The position numbers and the translations under genes were made by a program. 64,000 nucleotides of DNA from Verrucomicrobiota bacterium. GTDB lineage: Bacteria; Verrucomicrobiota; Verrucomicrobiia; Opitutales; Opitutaceae. Below, piece after piece: positions 25,916-34,491 of this stretch. The first letter of the stretch is position 1. The number at the start of each line of letters is the position of its first letter. The notes beneath the pieces are model-generated. The model did no database searches and was not told the DNA's origin. It saw only the letters and a list, made by a program, of their open reading frames with translations. Location: the NCBI GenBank assembly GCA_028293545.1, contig JAQGOP010000046.1, positions 1 to 64,000 on the forward strand. Direction: 5' to 3'.

Positions 25916-26080
25916 GCCGCTCGCTCAGCTCCTCCGGAGCGTGTGTGAGGTCTTTCCCCGCAACCCCATCGTCCTCTCGCGCGGGCGAGTTGGAGGCTGC
26001 TGCGCCGGCACGTAATTCCACTGGCCGCGGCGCTCGCGCGCCATCTCTCCCACCCAGACCGCGAAAAACGTCCCTGAACC

Positions 26081-26938
26081 TCAACCGAGCTTTTTCAAGG
26101 CCTCGATCGCCTGCGCAAAACTCGGGTTGACCTTCAGCGCCGCCCGGTAGGCGGCCCGCGCGGCGTCCTTGTCGCCCTTTCGTTCCCAGAGCAGCCCGAG
26201 GCGCCACTGCGCCGCGTCGTGACCGGGCGACCCGGCAGGCGGTGTTTGTGTGAGACACCTCTGAAGGGCCGCGATGCCGGCGTCGACTCGCTCCCCGCTC
26301 AAGGCCGCGATGCGTCCGAGTTGAAAGAGCGCGGGGTAATAGTTCGGCGAGTCCTGCAGGACCGCGTCCACGTGTTCGAAGGCCGCGGGATATTTTTTAT
26401 CCGCGACGAGGAGGATCGCCCGCGCGACCTGCCCGCGCAGGGCGTCGATTTCCGTGATCGCGGCGGCCTGCGCGAGCGCCTTATCCATGCCTCCGCCCAT
26501 TATCGCCGGCGCCATCTGGTAGAAGCTCATCAGGCTGCTGCGCGCGGCGAGGTCACGAGGATTGAGCGCAACGGCCCGCTCGTACGCCGCCAGCGCCTTC
26601 TTCCCCAGGCTCATTTTGGACAGCATCCCGGCCGCCTGCGCAGCCGCACCATACGCATCGCCGAGCTGGCGTTGATAGTCGCCGCTCGTCGGGGCGAGCC
26701 TCACCGCGGCTTCGAGCGCCTCGACGGCGCCGTCGGTGTTTCCCTGCGCCAGGAGCACGCTTGCGAGCAACGCCCGGGCCTCGGCGTCGTTCGGCTGCGC
26801 GGCCGCGATTTCCTTCGCCGCGGACTCGGCGGCGGCGAGCTTCTTCGCGCCCATGAGCTCGCGAATGGCCGCCGACTTTTCGGGCGCGACCGCGGCGCCC
26901 GCCACGACCGTGGCGAACAGGAAAAAAACCGTGCGCAT
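26081..26938 (-). CDS. TPR-repeat protein with signal peptide
   Basis: 285 residues. It starts with a hydrophobic signal sequence (MRTVFFLFATVVAGAAVA). Several tetratricopeptide-like repeats follow (NDAEARALLASVLLAQGNTD, ALAAYERAVALNPRDLAARS, AAQWRLGLLWERKGDKDAAR, AALKVNPSFAQAIEAL), so a periplasmic or outer-membrane scaffold role is likely. The start is taken at ATG 26938, which is followed at once by the signal peptide; the track's 27067 start reads into the upstream permease. Separated by 10 nt from the permease and presumably co-regulated by PadR. Confidence 0.82.
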   Translation of the reverse strand: MRTVFFLFATVVAGAAVAPEKSAAIRELMGAKKLAAAESAAKEIAAAQPNDAEARALLASVLLAQGNTDGAVEALEAAVRLAPTSGDYQRQLGDAYGAAAQAAGMLSKMSLGKKALAAYERAVALNPRDLAARSSLMSFYQMAPAIMGGGMDKALAQAAAITEIDALRGQVARAILLVADKKYPAAFEHVDAVLQDSPNYYPALFQLGRIAALSGERVDAGIAALQRCLTQTPPAGSPGHDAAQWRLGLLWERKGDKDAARAAYRAALKVNPSFAQAIEALKKLG

Positions 26939-26948
26939 GGGATTCGGG

Positions 26949-29603
26949 TTATTCAGCACGCAGGGCCTGCATGGCATCGACCTTGCCGGCACGCCGCGCG
27001 GGCAACCAGCAGGCGAGGAGCGCGATCGCGATGAGGAGCAGCGTGGCCCCGACGATCGTCGGCGCACTGTTGAAACGCATCGTGGGAAAGGCCGCGATGA
27101 TGAGCTGGGAAATTCCGATCGCGCCGACCAAACCCACGGTGGAGCCGACGAGCGCCAGTTTTGCGCCCGAAGTCAGGACCAGCCGCGTGATGTCCCGCAC
27201 GCATGCACCGAGCGCAACCCGGATGGCGAACTCTCCCGAGCGCTGCGCCATCGTCCGGGTGATCACTCCGTAGATGCCGAGGGAGGCCAGCGAGAGTCCG
27301 AGCAGGGCGAACGTCCCGAGGAGGTCGCGGAGCACGGCCAGCTGGTAATTGGCGCGCACAATGGAGGCACCGGCGGTCTGCAGGCTGCGCACCGGGAGGT
27401 CCGGATCGAGCGCCGTCAGGGCGGCCCGCACGCTTTCGAGCACCGCAGCGGGCGCCACGCCCGCCGTCCGCACCGCGATCTCGACGCGCGGGTTCGCTTC
27501 CTGCGCCATCGGCTGGTAGAGCTGGCTTTTCACCACGTTGCTGTCGTCCACGGCGGCTTTCACATCGGCGGCGACGCCAATGATCTCCCCCCAAGCCAGC
27601 TCGTCGGTGCCGCTACGGGCGAGGCGGTGGCCGATCGGGTTTTCCTTCCCGAACCAAGCGGTCGCCGTGGTTTGGCTGACGATGAAGACCTTTGTGGACG
27701 TGGCCGTGTCGCGCTCGTTGAAACTCCGGCCGGAAACGATGCGCGTCCCCACCGTCGCGAAATACTCCGCGCTCACCCGATTGACGACGGCCGCGGGTTC
27801 CCGCCCGCGCGGCGGCGCCGTGCGGTTTTGGATCACGTACTTCCGGACATCGAACCACTGGAAGAACGGCGTGTACGTCGAGACGCTGGCGGACGCCACC
27901 CCGGGGAGAGACTGGAGCCGTTCGAGGGCCAGCCGGTGAAATCCATTGATCCGATCCGCGTCCGGATAGGCCGCAGTCGGGAGCACGACCGAGCCGGTGA
28001 TGAGGTGTTCGGAATCCCAGCCCGCGCGGCGGGAATTCAACTCGTCGAGTCCGCGGACAAACAACGCGGCGCCGGCGAGCAGCACCAGCGCGAGCGCGAA
28101 CTGGCCCACGATCAGGATCTGCCGGAACCGCTGGTGCCCCCGCCCGCCGGTCGCACCGCGCGCGCCGGACTTCAAGGTGTTGTTCACGTTCAGCCGCAGC
28201 GCGAAGAGTGCCGGCGCCAAGCCAAAGGTCATCGCGGTGACCAGCGAGGCGGCGAACGCCCACGCCAGCACGCGGCCATCGAGCGAGATCAGCATCTTGG
28301 CGCCGTTGTCGTCCGTCGTGCGCTGGGTCAGGTAATCCATTGCCCACCACGCGAGCAGCATGGCGCAGGCGCCACCCGCGAGCGCGAGGACCAGGGATTC
28401 GGTGATCAACGGCCGCAGGAGCTGGAGGCGCGAGGCGCCGAGCGCGGACCGCAACGCGAATTCGCGCGCGCGCGTGATCGTCCGGGCTAGCAGGAGGTTC
28501 GCGAGATTCGAGCAGGCGATCAAAAGAACGAAGCCGGAGAGCGCGATGAGCATGGACATCATGACGCGACCGTTCTCGTCGATGACGGTGCGGTTGAGCG
28601 GCACGGTGCGCCAGGTGCTGCCGGCATTGACCTCGGGAAATTCCTGCGCGAGCCCTGCGCCCAAAGTAGCGATGAACGCGGAGGCTTCAGTCGGCGAAAT
28701 GTTCGGCGCCCGGCGGCCCAGGACGCGGAGGGACGTGCTCCGACGATCGGCGGCCTTCGCGTGATCGAACGCCAGCGGGCGGAAAAGTTCGAGCGGACCA
28801 AGATGGCGGCCATCGTTGAAGGATGCAGGCAGGACGCCGATGATCTCGTGCGACTCGCCATCGATCCGCACCCGATGCCCGACGATGTCGGCGCGCCCCC
28901 CGAAACGATTCAGCCAGCAGAGCCGGCTGATGATCACGACGCGGTCCCTGCCCGGCACGTCCTCCCCGGCGCGAAAATCACGGCCTTGGGCGAGGGGGAC
29001 GCGCAGCATCGCGAAGAAATTCGGGCTGATGCGACTGGCCCGGGCGAACTCCGCCGGCTGGCCGGGGTCGGCGAGACTCGTGTCGACGACCCAGTACGCG
29101 GCCAGTTCGCCGTAGCGGTCGGCGTTGCGCTGCAGTTCCAGCCAGTCCGCGGGCGAGAAGCGCGCCTGCGGATTTTGCGAGGTCACGCGGTCGATCCGGT
29201 CGAGCTGGCCGCTGTCGGGATAGGGCAGCGGCTTGAACATGATCGCGTTCACGATGCTGAACGTCGCCGTGTTGGCGCCGATGCCCAGGCCGAGCGTCAG
29301 GACGGAGAGAAACGTGAAGCCGGGTGACCGGGCCAGTTGGCGGATGGCGAGGTGCACATCCTTGCCCAGGCGTTCGAGCCAACCCCAACCCCACGCATCG
29401 CGCGCCTGTTCCTGCAGCGCGCCCGCGTTGCCGAACCGGCGGCGGGCGGCCTGCCGCGCCTCGGCGGCCGAGAGGCCGTCTCCGGCATAATCGGCGGCGC
29501 GCTGCTCGAGGTGAAACTTCATTTCCTCGGCCATCTCCGCCTCGGCGCGGCGGCGGCGGGTCAGTTTTCCGAGGTAATGGGCCAGGCGATGGAACAGGTT
29601 CAT
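26949..29603 (-). CDS. ADOP-type ABC transporter permease (MacB/FtsX family)
   Basis: 884 residues of the acidobacterial duplicated orphan permease type. An N-terminal cytoplasmic segment (MAEEMKFHLEQRAADYAGDG, then AARRRFGNAGALQEQARDAW) leads into a MacB-like periplasmic domain and two FtsX modules. Helices are visible near LSVLTLGLGIGANTATFSIV, LIALSGFVLLIACSNLANLL, LIVGQFALALVLLAGAALFV and the C-terminal ATLLLIAIALLACWLPARRA. No ATPase gene is adjacent, as is usual for these orphan permeases. The substrate is unknown. A PadR regulator is encoded 30 nt upstream, the standard arrangement for this family. Confidence 0.9.
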   Translation of the reverse strand: MNLFHRLAHYLGKLTRRRRAEAEMAEEMKFHLEQRAADYAGDGLSAAEARQAARRRFGNAGALQEQARDAWGWGWLERLGKDVHLAIRQLARSPGFTFLSVLTLGLGIGANTATFSIVNAIMFKPLPYPDSGQLDRIDRVTSQNPQARFSPADWLELQRNADRYGELAAYWVVDTSLADPGQPAEFARASRISPNFFAMLRVPLAQGRDFRAGEDVPGRDRVVIISRLCWLNRFGGRADIVGHRVRIDGESHEIIGVLPASFNDGRHLGPLELFRPLAFDHAKAADRRSTSLRVLGRRAPNISPTEASAFIATLGAGLAQEFPEVNAGSTWRTVPLNRTVIDENGRVMMSMLIALSGFVLLIACSNLANLLLARTITRAREFALRSALGASRLQLLRPLITESLVLALAGGACAMLLAWWAMDYLTQRTTDDNGAKMLISLDGRVLAWAFAASLVTAMTFGLAPALFALRLNVNNTLKSGARGATGGRGHQRFRQILIVGQFALALVLLAGAALFVRGLDELNSRRAGWDSEHLITGSVVLPTAAYPDADRINGFHRLALERLQSLPGVASASVSTYTPFFQWFDVRKYVIQNRTAPPRGREPAAVVNRVSAEYFATVGTRIVSGRSFNERDTATSTKVFIVSQTTATAWFGKENPIGHRLARSGTDELAWGEIIGVAADVKAAVDDSNVVKSQLYQPMAQEANPRVEIAVRTAGVAPAAVLESVRAALTALDPDLPVRSLQTAGASIVRANYQLAVLRDLLGTFALLGLSLASLGIYGVITRTMAQRSGEFAIRVALGACVRDITRLVLTSGAKLALVGSTVGLVGAIGISQLIIAAFPTMRFNSAPTIVGATLLLIAIALLACWLPARRAGKVDAMQALRAE

Positions 29604-29633
29604 GGGGTGCGGGGTTTTTCGGAGTGGGGTTTC

Positions 29634-29963
29634 TCAGGCGGAATCCAGCACCATCGCCATGATCGCGCTGGTCCGGTCCCAAAGTTTCTGCTCGGTCTCG
29701 AGCTGCTTCCGCCCGGTGCGCGTCAACGTATAGTATTTCGCCCGGCGGTTGTTCTCGGTCTGCTTCCACGCGGCCTCGATCCAGCCCTTGGCCTCCATTC
29801 GATACAGGGCCGGGTAGAGCGAGCCTTCGTCGACCTGCAGCGCTTTCTTCGAAAGTTGCTCGAGCCGGTTGGTAATCCCCCAGCCGTGAAGCTCGCCCCG
29901 ATTCAGGACACGGAGCACGAGCAGATCGAGGGTGCCGGAGAGCAGTTCAAGTTTTTCGGCCAT
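29634..29963 (-). CDS. PadR-family transcriptional regulator
   Basis: 109-residue winged-helix protein: LLSGTLDLLVLRVLNRGELHG, then a recognition region and wing with LQVDEGSLYPALYRMEAKGWIEA and AKYYTLTRTGRKQLE. This is the PadR subfamily that pairs with ADOP permeases. Palindromes at 29973-29987 and 30009-30021 just upstream of its start are strong candidates for its own operators, so it probably represses the whole padR-permease-TPR operon until it binds an inducer. Confidence 0.93.
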   Translation of the reverse strand: MAEKLELLSGTLDLLVLRVLNRGELHGWGITNRLEQLSKKALQVDEGSLYPALYRMEAKGWIEAAWKQTENNRRAKYYTLTRTGRKQLETEQKLWDRTSAIMAMVLDSA

Positions 29964-29972
29964 GGCTACTCA

Positions 29973-30021
29973 CTTAGATAATCTAAGGGAGGTACGTCAA
30001 TGCTTGCCTTAGATTATCTAA
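29973..30021. promoter_or_regulatory. Double palindromic operator for PadR
   Basis: Two copies of the palindrome TTAGAT-N-ATCTAA occur with centres 35 bp apart: CTTAGATAATCTAAG (29973-29987) and TTAGATTATCTAA (30009-30021). They are AT-rich in a GC-rich genome. The nearer one is 10 bp upstream of the padR start codon. Spacing and symmetry suit two dimers on about three helical turns. Confidence 0.7.
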
Positions 30022-30023
30022 AG

Positions 30024-30530
30024 GAGACGCGCAAAGGGCGGGTCAGCCGCGGCATGGACATCTTTTTTTCGGCCTCCGTGGGTTAATGGCCGCCCCAACT
30101 TGTTCGTTCACGTCGTCGGCGCGAAATTTCGGCGAGGTGCCAACCGACATCCGTGGTTCTTCTGGCGGCCTGCGGAGAAGCCGAAATTCTTCCTTTCGCC
30201 GGCCGCGCGCAATCGCTTGGTCGGCGGATCTCTTTCCGGGGAGGGCGAGGGTGGAAGTTTGCGGCCGGCCAAGCGGCCGTCCCGCCTCCGATGAAACTTC
30301 GCCGGTTTCTTTAATTCACCGCGCGCCGCTTCGTCGGTGAGTGAAATGAGCGAAATGGATTCTGAAAACGGCAGATTTCTCGCGCACTAGTCGGATCACT
30401 TCCCAATTCACTCCCGAAGCCTCGGCAATTCCCTCGACGAAGTGTCGAAAATAAAAGTATTACGCTCACTTAATTCGCGTTCCAATCCAGCCGAGGGCAC
30501 CAAGCTCGACGCTCTCCGCGTTGGCTGGCC
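30024..30530. other. Intergenic stretch with no recognised gene
   Basis: About 500 bp between the padR operator and the dedA stop codon. The track ORFs here have no recognisable motifs. The only structure noted is a CGGCCG/CGGCCG hairpin at 30262-30279. Confidence 0.5.
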
Positions 30531-31157
30531 TTACTCCGCTTTCTTCCGCGTGAAGCGGTGGACGAAAAAGTAGTAGATTGCTCCCAGGACGATGAGGGCA
30601 GCGATGGCCCAGATGGTGACTTGGCGGAGTTCTCCCCGCATAAGTGCATCGTTTTTGCCGGCTTGGATGCCGAGGTGGCACAGCACGTAGCACCACAGCG
30701 CAGACCCAAGGAGCGTGAACAGGGAGAACTTGAAGTAATTCATCCGCACGATGCCCGCCGGAATCCCGATCAGATGGCGGACAACCGGAAGCAGTCGGGA
30801 GAAAAAGATGCCAAGGCTGCCAAACTGGGCGGCCCAGCGCTCCGCCTGCTCTACTTTCGCCGGGGAAATGAAGAAGAATTTGCCATAGCGAATGACCAAA
30901 GGACGCCCCGCCCAGCGGGAAATCCAGTACATCGCTGTCGCCCCAATCCAAGATCCGAACGCCCCCGCGATGACGATGCCCGTCAACGTCATGTTGCCGG
31001 ACTTTTGGGCAGCGATGATCGCGGGCGGAATGATTAACTCGCTGGGTAGTGGGACGATCGAACTTTCGATCGCCATCAACAATATGATGAGGAGATAGCC
31101 GCCCGAATCCAGCGACTGGAGATACCAATCAATCAGGCCTTTGAACATGTCATGCAT
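30531..31157 (-). CDS. DedA-family membrane protein
   Basis: 208 residues of the DedA/SNARE-associated family, polytopic inner-membrane proteins implicated in undecaprenyl-phosphate and phospholipid flipping and membrane-potential homeostasis. Family motifs are present: IESSIVPLPSELIIPPA, GSWIGATAMYWISRWAGRP, and FSRLLPVVRHLIGIPAGIVRMNYFKF, which contains the conserved Arg and the G-x-x-x-M/G region. The two Met codons at 31157 and 31148 are both possible starts. The gene follows the small basic protein gene, with a terminator between them. Confidence 0.9.
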   Translation of the reverse strand: MHDMFKGLIDWYLQSLDSGGYLLIILLMAIESSIVPLPSELIIPPAIIAAQKSGNMTLTGIVIAGAFGSWIGATAMYWISRWAGRPLVIRYGKFFFISPAKVEQAERWAAQFGSLGIFFSRLLPVVRHLIGIPAGIVRMNYFKFSLFTLLGSALWCYVLCHLGIQAGKNDALMRGELRQVTIWAIAALIVLGAIYYFFVHRFTRKKAE

Positions 31158-31162
31158 AGGCG

Positions 31163-31194
31163 AAAAAAAGGCAGGCAGCGGAGGGCTGCCTGCC
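31163..31194 (-). terminator. Rho-independent terminator of the small basic protein gene
   Basis: On the minus strand a perfect 10-bp stem (GGCAGGCAGC/GCTGCCTGCC, 5-nt loop) is followed by seven T residues. It lies 21 bp after the stop codon of the small basic protein gene and just before dedA. Confidence 0.9.
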
Positions 31195-31214
31195 AGAGAG
31201 GGGTGAGACGCGGT

Positions 31215-31370
31215 TTAGACGTCGGGCTTGGTCTTGCGGAGACCTTGAACGCGATCGCCAGCCTTCCATTGACCACGCTTCTTCAGGAGGTCAACGCGCT
31301 CGAAGCGCTTGAGGACGTTACGTTTAACAACGAGGCCAGAGGCGCCCTGGAGACTTTTGTGCTGTGACAT
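31215..31370 (-). CDS. 51-residue small basic protein (Verrucomicrobia/Chlamydiae type)
   Basis: Too short for the ORF track. It reads MSQHKSLQGASGLVVKRNVL and continues through LKRFERVDLLKKRG and WKAGDRVQGLRKTKP to the stop. Very rich in Lys and Arg, with no membrane segment, which suggests RNA or ribosome binding. The V-K-R-N-V-L-K-R-x-E-R core resembles the small basic protein family annotated in Verrucomicrobia and Chlamydiae genomes; that match is from memory. A strong terminator follows it, and codon use fits a highly expressed gene. 27 nt separate it from the upstream cutA gene. Confidence 0.8.
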   Translation of the reverse strand: MSQHKSLQGASGLVVKRNVLKRFERVDLLKKRGQWKAGDRVQGLRKTKPDV

Positions 31371-31397
31371 GGTAGTAAATGGAGGAGTTGCGACTCG

Positions 31398-31718
31398 CTA
31401 AAGGGTTAAGTTGGTAGGGCTCGCGCTAGCCCATGACAAGTATTTTTCTCCGACTTGGTCCGCCTTTATCGCGATCCATTCGGGAGTGTCGTAGGGGTGC
31501 TGCGAAAGCACGTGTTTTTCGAGGTGAGGAAGCTTATCTGGCAACAACTTAAACATGATTCGATACTCCTCTGTGCGTTCTTGGCTCCCTTGCCAGCGGT
31601 AATGGGAGATGATGGGTCCTTCCACCTGCGCACATACGGCCAAACCGCGCGCGATGGTGTCTGACGCCAATTGTTCGGCTTCGGCCTTCGTTGGCAACGT
31701 GGTCCACGCGATGAACAT
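31398..31718 (-). CDS. cutA: CutA1-like divalent-cation tolerance protein
   Basis: 106 residues from ATG 31718 (MFIAWTTLPTKAEAEQLASD). CutA is a small trimeric ferredoxin-like protein. The family core ARGLAVCAQVEGPIISHYRW, EEYRIMFKLLPDKLPHLEKH and HPYDTPEWIAI is complete. Its linkage to copper tolerance is historical and its molecular role remains unclear. Divergent from rpoZ across about 115 bp. Confidence 0.9.
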   Translation of the reverse strand: MFIAWTTLPTKAEAEQLASDTIARGLAVCAQVEGPIISHYRWQGSQERTEEYRIMFKLLPDKLPHLEKHVLSQHPYDTPEWIAIKADQVGEKYLSWASASPTNLTL

Positions 31719-31833
31719 GATGCAGCCTTTTCGCAGGCGAAGGCGGGGGTGCAATGAGGAAATTGACCCTTGACGCATCCTTACCGACTCCTACTTGTGA
31801 ACCCTTTTTTAATTCAGACAACCCGCCTACGAC

Positions 31834-32034
31834 ATGAGAGAAGACTACCTCAAGGACGCGCTCAAAATTATCACCGACCCGAACATGCTGATCAACGTGG
31901 TGTCCCGCCGCGTGAAGCAGCTTCGCCGTGGCAATCGTCCGCTCGTCGAGTCGCTCGAGAAGCTTTCCGCCGAAGACACCGCGCTGCGCGAGATCAGCGA
32001 GGGCAAGATCAGCTTCGAGCTGAGCGAGGCCTGA
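31834..32034 (+). CDS. rpoZ: RNA polymerase omega subunit
   Basis: 66 residues. The omega core is recognisable: NMLINVVSRRVKQLRRGNRPL corresponds to the conserved V-x-x-A-x-x-R-A-x-Q-L region, followed by the E-I-x-x-G-K-I motif (REISEGKISFE). Omega assists assembly and stability of RNA polymerase around beta-prime. Followed after 91 nt by smpB. Confidence 0.85.
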   Translation: MREDYLKDALKIITDPNMLINVVSRRVKQLRRGNRPLVESLEKLSAEDTALREISEGKISFELSEA

Positions 32035-32125
32035 TCGGCGGAGGATTCGACATTTTCAGGCGGCGCGGTATTGCTGAGCAGCAAGCCGAAGCCGCCTTTT
32101 TCATGCACCGATATTCCGATTTTCC

Positions 32126-32599
32126 ATGAGCGCGCAGAAAAAAGATTCCAAACGCTATACCGAGCTCCGGAATTCCAAGGCGCTGCGCGACTATTTCGTG
32201 GATGAACGCTTCGAAGCCGGTATCGCGCTCAAGGGCACCGAGGTGAAATCCATCCGCGCGGGCAAGGCGCAGATCAGCGATTCCTTTGGCAAGGTCGAGA
32301 AGGGTGAGTTGTGGATGCACAACGCGCACATCGAACAATACGCCTTTGGGAACATCAACAACCACGACGCCCGCCGCACGCGAAAGCTCCTGCTGCACGC
32401 GCACCAGATTCGGAAAATCGAGCTCGCCCTCGACACTGGCGGCCGGGCGCTCATTCCGCTGCGGATGTATTTCAAGGAAGCCCTGGTGAAGGTGGAAGTG
32501 GGGCTTTGCACCGGGAAAAAACTTTTCGACAAACGCGAGACGCTGAAAAAGAAAGCGGTCATGCGTGATGAGGATAAGAGCGTGAAGTTCCGCCGTTGA
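32126..32599 (+). CDS. smpB: SsrA-binding protein SmpB
   Basis: 157 residues. SmpB binds tmRNA and brings it to stalled ribosomes for trans-translation. The signatures are clear: YFVDERFEAGIALKGTEVKS, the internal HIEQYAFGN loop, KLLLHAHQIRKIE, LVKVEVGLCTGKKLFDKRET, and the basic tail that folds in the decoding centre. Its stop codon overlaps the thrB start by one base (TGATG), so the two are coupled. No tmRNA was recognised in the window. Confidence 0.96.
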   Translation: MSAQKKDSKRYTELRNSKALRDYFVDERFEAGIALKGTEVKSIRAGKAQISDSFGKVEKGELWMHNAHIEQYAFGNINNHDARRTRKLLLHAHQIRKIELALDTGGRALIPLRMYFKEALVKVEVGLCTGKKLFDKRETLKKKAVMRDEDKSVKFRR

Positions 32600-33504
32600 T
32601 GAGCGCCCGCGATACCGTCACTGTCCGCGTTCCCGGCAGCACCTCGAACTGTGGGGCCGGTTTCGATACCCTTGGCCTCGGCCTCTCCATTTATAACCGC
32701 GTCACGCTCAAGCGGACTGTCGGCCCCGCCGCCGTGGCGCAGCGTCCCGAGGACAAGCGCGCGCAGGCGATGGTCGATGAAACCGCCGCCCTTTTCTTTG
32801 CCCGCACCGGTCGCACTCCGTCGGGATTTCTGTACCGGATCGAAGGGGAGGTGCCGCCGGCGCGCGGGTTGGGTTCGAGCGTCACGGTGATCGCGGGAAT
32901 CCTGGCGGGACTTGACGCGCTCCACGGCACCGCGCTCACGCGGCATCAGCTCGTGTCCGCGGCGACCAGATTGGAAGGGCACCCCGACAACGCCAGCGCG
33001 GGGATCCTCGGCGGCTTTTGTGTTTCGCGCTGCGATCCGGCGACCGGCGATTACGTCGACACGGTGCGGATTTCGGTGCCCTCGGAATTGGTTTTCGTCG
33101 TGGCTTCCCCGAGCGGGGAGACGCTCACGAAGGAATCGCGCGGCGTCCTTCCGCCGCAGCTGCCGTATTTCGACGCGGTCAAGAGCATCAACAGCGCGGC
33201 GTACTTCACTGCGGCGCTTGCGACCGGCGATTTCGAAAAACTGCGGCACGCCGTGGGGGATTTCATGCACGAACCTTATCGGCTGCCCAAGATCGCTGGG
33301 GCCGCCGCCTCGATCGCGGCGGGCATCAAGGCTGGCGCGTACACCGGCTGGTTGAGCGGAAGCGGTTCGAGCGTGCTGTGCGTCTCGGCGCAGAAGCACT
33401 CGGAAGCGGTGATGTCGGCCATGCGCGACGCGTTCTGCCGCGGAGCGAGCGGATGCGAAGTGCGCATCCTGACCGCGGACAATAACGGGCTGCGCCTAGA
33501 TTGA
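32599..33504 (+). CDS. thrB: Homoserine kinase
   Basis: 301-residue GHMP kinase that phosphorylates homoserine in threonine synthesis. Motifs: N-terminal VRVPGSTSNCGAGFDTLGLG, ATP loop PPARGLGSSVT near residue 92, GHPDNASAGILGG near 130, and the C-terminal GWLSGSGSSVLC. Starts at ATG 32599 within the smpB stop codon. Its 3' end overlaps the convergent response-regulator gene by 9 bp. Confidence 0.95.
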   Translation: MSARDTVTVRVPGSTSNCGAGFDTLGLGLSIYNRVTLKRTVGPAAVAQRPEDKRAQAMVDETAALFFARTGRTPSGFLYRIEGEVPPARGLGSSVTVIAGILAGLDALHGTALTRHQLVSAATRLEGHPDNASAGILGGFCVSRCDPATGDYVDTVRISVPSELVFVVASPSGETLTKESRGVLPPQLPYFDAVKSINSAAYFTAALATGDFEKLRHAVGDFMHEPYRLPKIAGAAASIAAGIKAGAYTGWLSGSGSSVLCVSAQKHSEAVMSAMRDAFCRGASGCEVRILTADNNGLRLD

Positions 33505-33924
33505 CGCCGGGTGCGATTCGCTGCGCAGCAGGGTCACGTCGGGCTCCGGCCAGAGCCGCACGATTTCGTCGCCCAGCTGCTGCCAGGCAAACGGCTTCAG
33601 CAGCACGGCTTTTAGCGGCGTAATCTTCGCGAGATCGTCGCGACTGAGCATTCCCGCGGTATGGCCGGTCACCAGGATGAACGGAATACCGGGCGCGATT
33701 TTCGACGCGCGATGGATGAATTCGACCCCGTTCATCTGCGGCATCCGGTAGTCGGTGATGATCACTCCCGGTTCGATGTCGGGCAGGGCGGCGAGCGCAT
33801 CCAATGGGCGGATAAAAGGCACGATCCGACATTCAAAATGGTCGGAGAGCAGCTGCGTCATCAGGCTGGTGTAGGTCTGTTCGTCATCGAGGATGACTAC
33901 CGACTTGCGAGGTGAAGTGTGCAC
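33496..33924 (-). CDS. Single-domain response regulator
   Basis: 142 residues consisting of a receiver domain only: VVILDDEQTYTSL, phosphoacceptor Asp in VIITDYRMPQMNG near residue 58, Thr in FILVTGHTAG, and Lys in AVLLKPFAW. Same architecture as the regulator at 13300, with a different C-terminus. No kinase gene lies nearby. Convergent with and slightly overlapping thrB. Confidence 0.92.
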   Translation of the reverse strand: MHTSPRKSVVILDDEQTYTSLMTQLLSDHFECRIVPFIRPLDALAALPDIEPGVIITDYRMPQMNGVEFIHRASKIAPGIPFILVTGHTAGMLSRDDLAKITPLKAVLLKPFAWQQLGDEIVRLWPEPDVTLLRSESHPASI

Positions 33925-34011
33925 GGAAAGGTGGCGAAAGGTGAGGGGGAAAAACCCGAATGCAACGCGTCCGACGCTTGATTCGTAGACTTACGTAGAA
34001 ACGATGGGCGC

Positions 34012-34491
34012 ATGCTGCACCTCGTGCTTTTCCAGCCGGAAATCGCGCCCAACACGGGCAATGTCGGGAGGATGTGCGCTCTGACTCGATCGCGCCTGCA
34101 CCTGATTCATCCGCTCGGTTTTGAAATCACGGACAAGAACCTCAAGCGCGCGGGCATGGACTATTGGAAGTCGCTCGATGTGCATGAGCACGCGGACTGG
34201 AAGGCCTTTCGCGCCAGTGCGTCGGCGCCGAAACGTCTCTGGCTTTTTACGACCAAAACGACGCAGAGTTTTTGGGATGCGCACTACGCCGATGACGACG
34301 GCTTGGTCTTTGGCAACGAAGGCTCAGGCGCGCCGGAATGGCTGCACCAGGAAATCGGGGAGTCGCAACGCGTGACCATCGACCAGGCGAATCCGACCCT
34401 GCGTTCCCTCAATCTCAGCACGGCGGCAGGCATCGCCTGCTACGAGGCGCTGAGGCAACTGCGGACGCCGTTCGAAGCTAAACCCCGATGA
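34012..34491 (+). CDS. trmL: tRNA (cytidine/uridine-34-2'-O)-methyltransferase TrmL
   Basis: 159-residue SPOUT methyltransferase that methylates the wobble ribose of tRNA-Leu isoacceptors. The trefoil-knot motifs are intact: LFQPEIAPNTGNVGRMCALT at the N-terminus, LVFGNEGSGAPEW, and QANPTLRSLNLSTAAGIACY at the C-terminus. Size matches the family exactly. Followed by a convergent gap of 135 bp before the Opp ATPase gene. Confidence 0.94.
   Translation: MLHLVLFQPEIAPNTGNVGRMCALTRSRLHLIHPLGFEITDKNLKRAGMDYWKSLDVHEHADWKAFRASASAPKRLWLFTTKTTQSFWDAHYADDDGLVFGNEGSGAPEWLHQEIGESQRVTIDQANPTLRSLNLSTAAGIACYEALRQLRTPFEAKPR

Larger units (their letters stand above)
25167..26080. mobile_element. Degraded integrated element downstream of tRNA-Arg
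   Basis: A stretch of about 900 bp between tRNA-Arg and the TPR gene has no intact gene. It holds the frameshifted serine recombinase remnant, a 3'-truncated minus-strand ORF, and at 25920-26080 scraps of coding-like sequence on the minus strand. I looked for a second copy of the tRNA 3' end as an att site and did not find one within this stretch, so the element's far boundary is unknown or deleted. Confidence 0.55.

Noticed and set aside
31834-32599. tmRNA next to smpB
   Set aside because: No ssrA-like acceptor ends or tag reading frame were seen around smpB.
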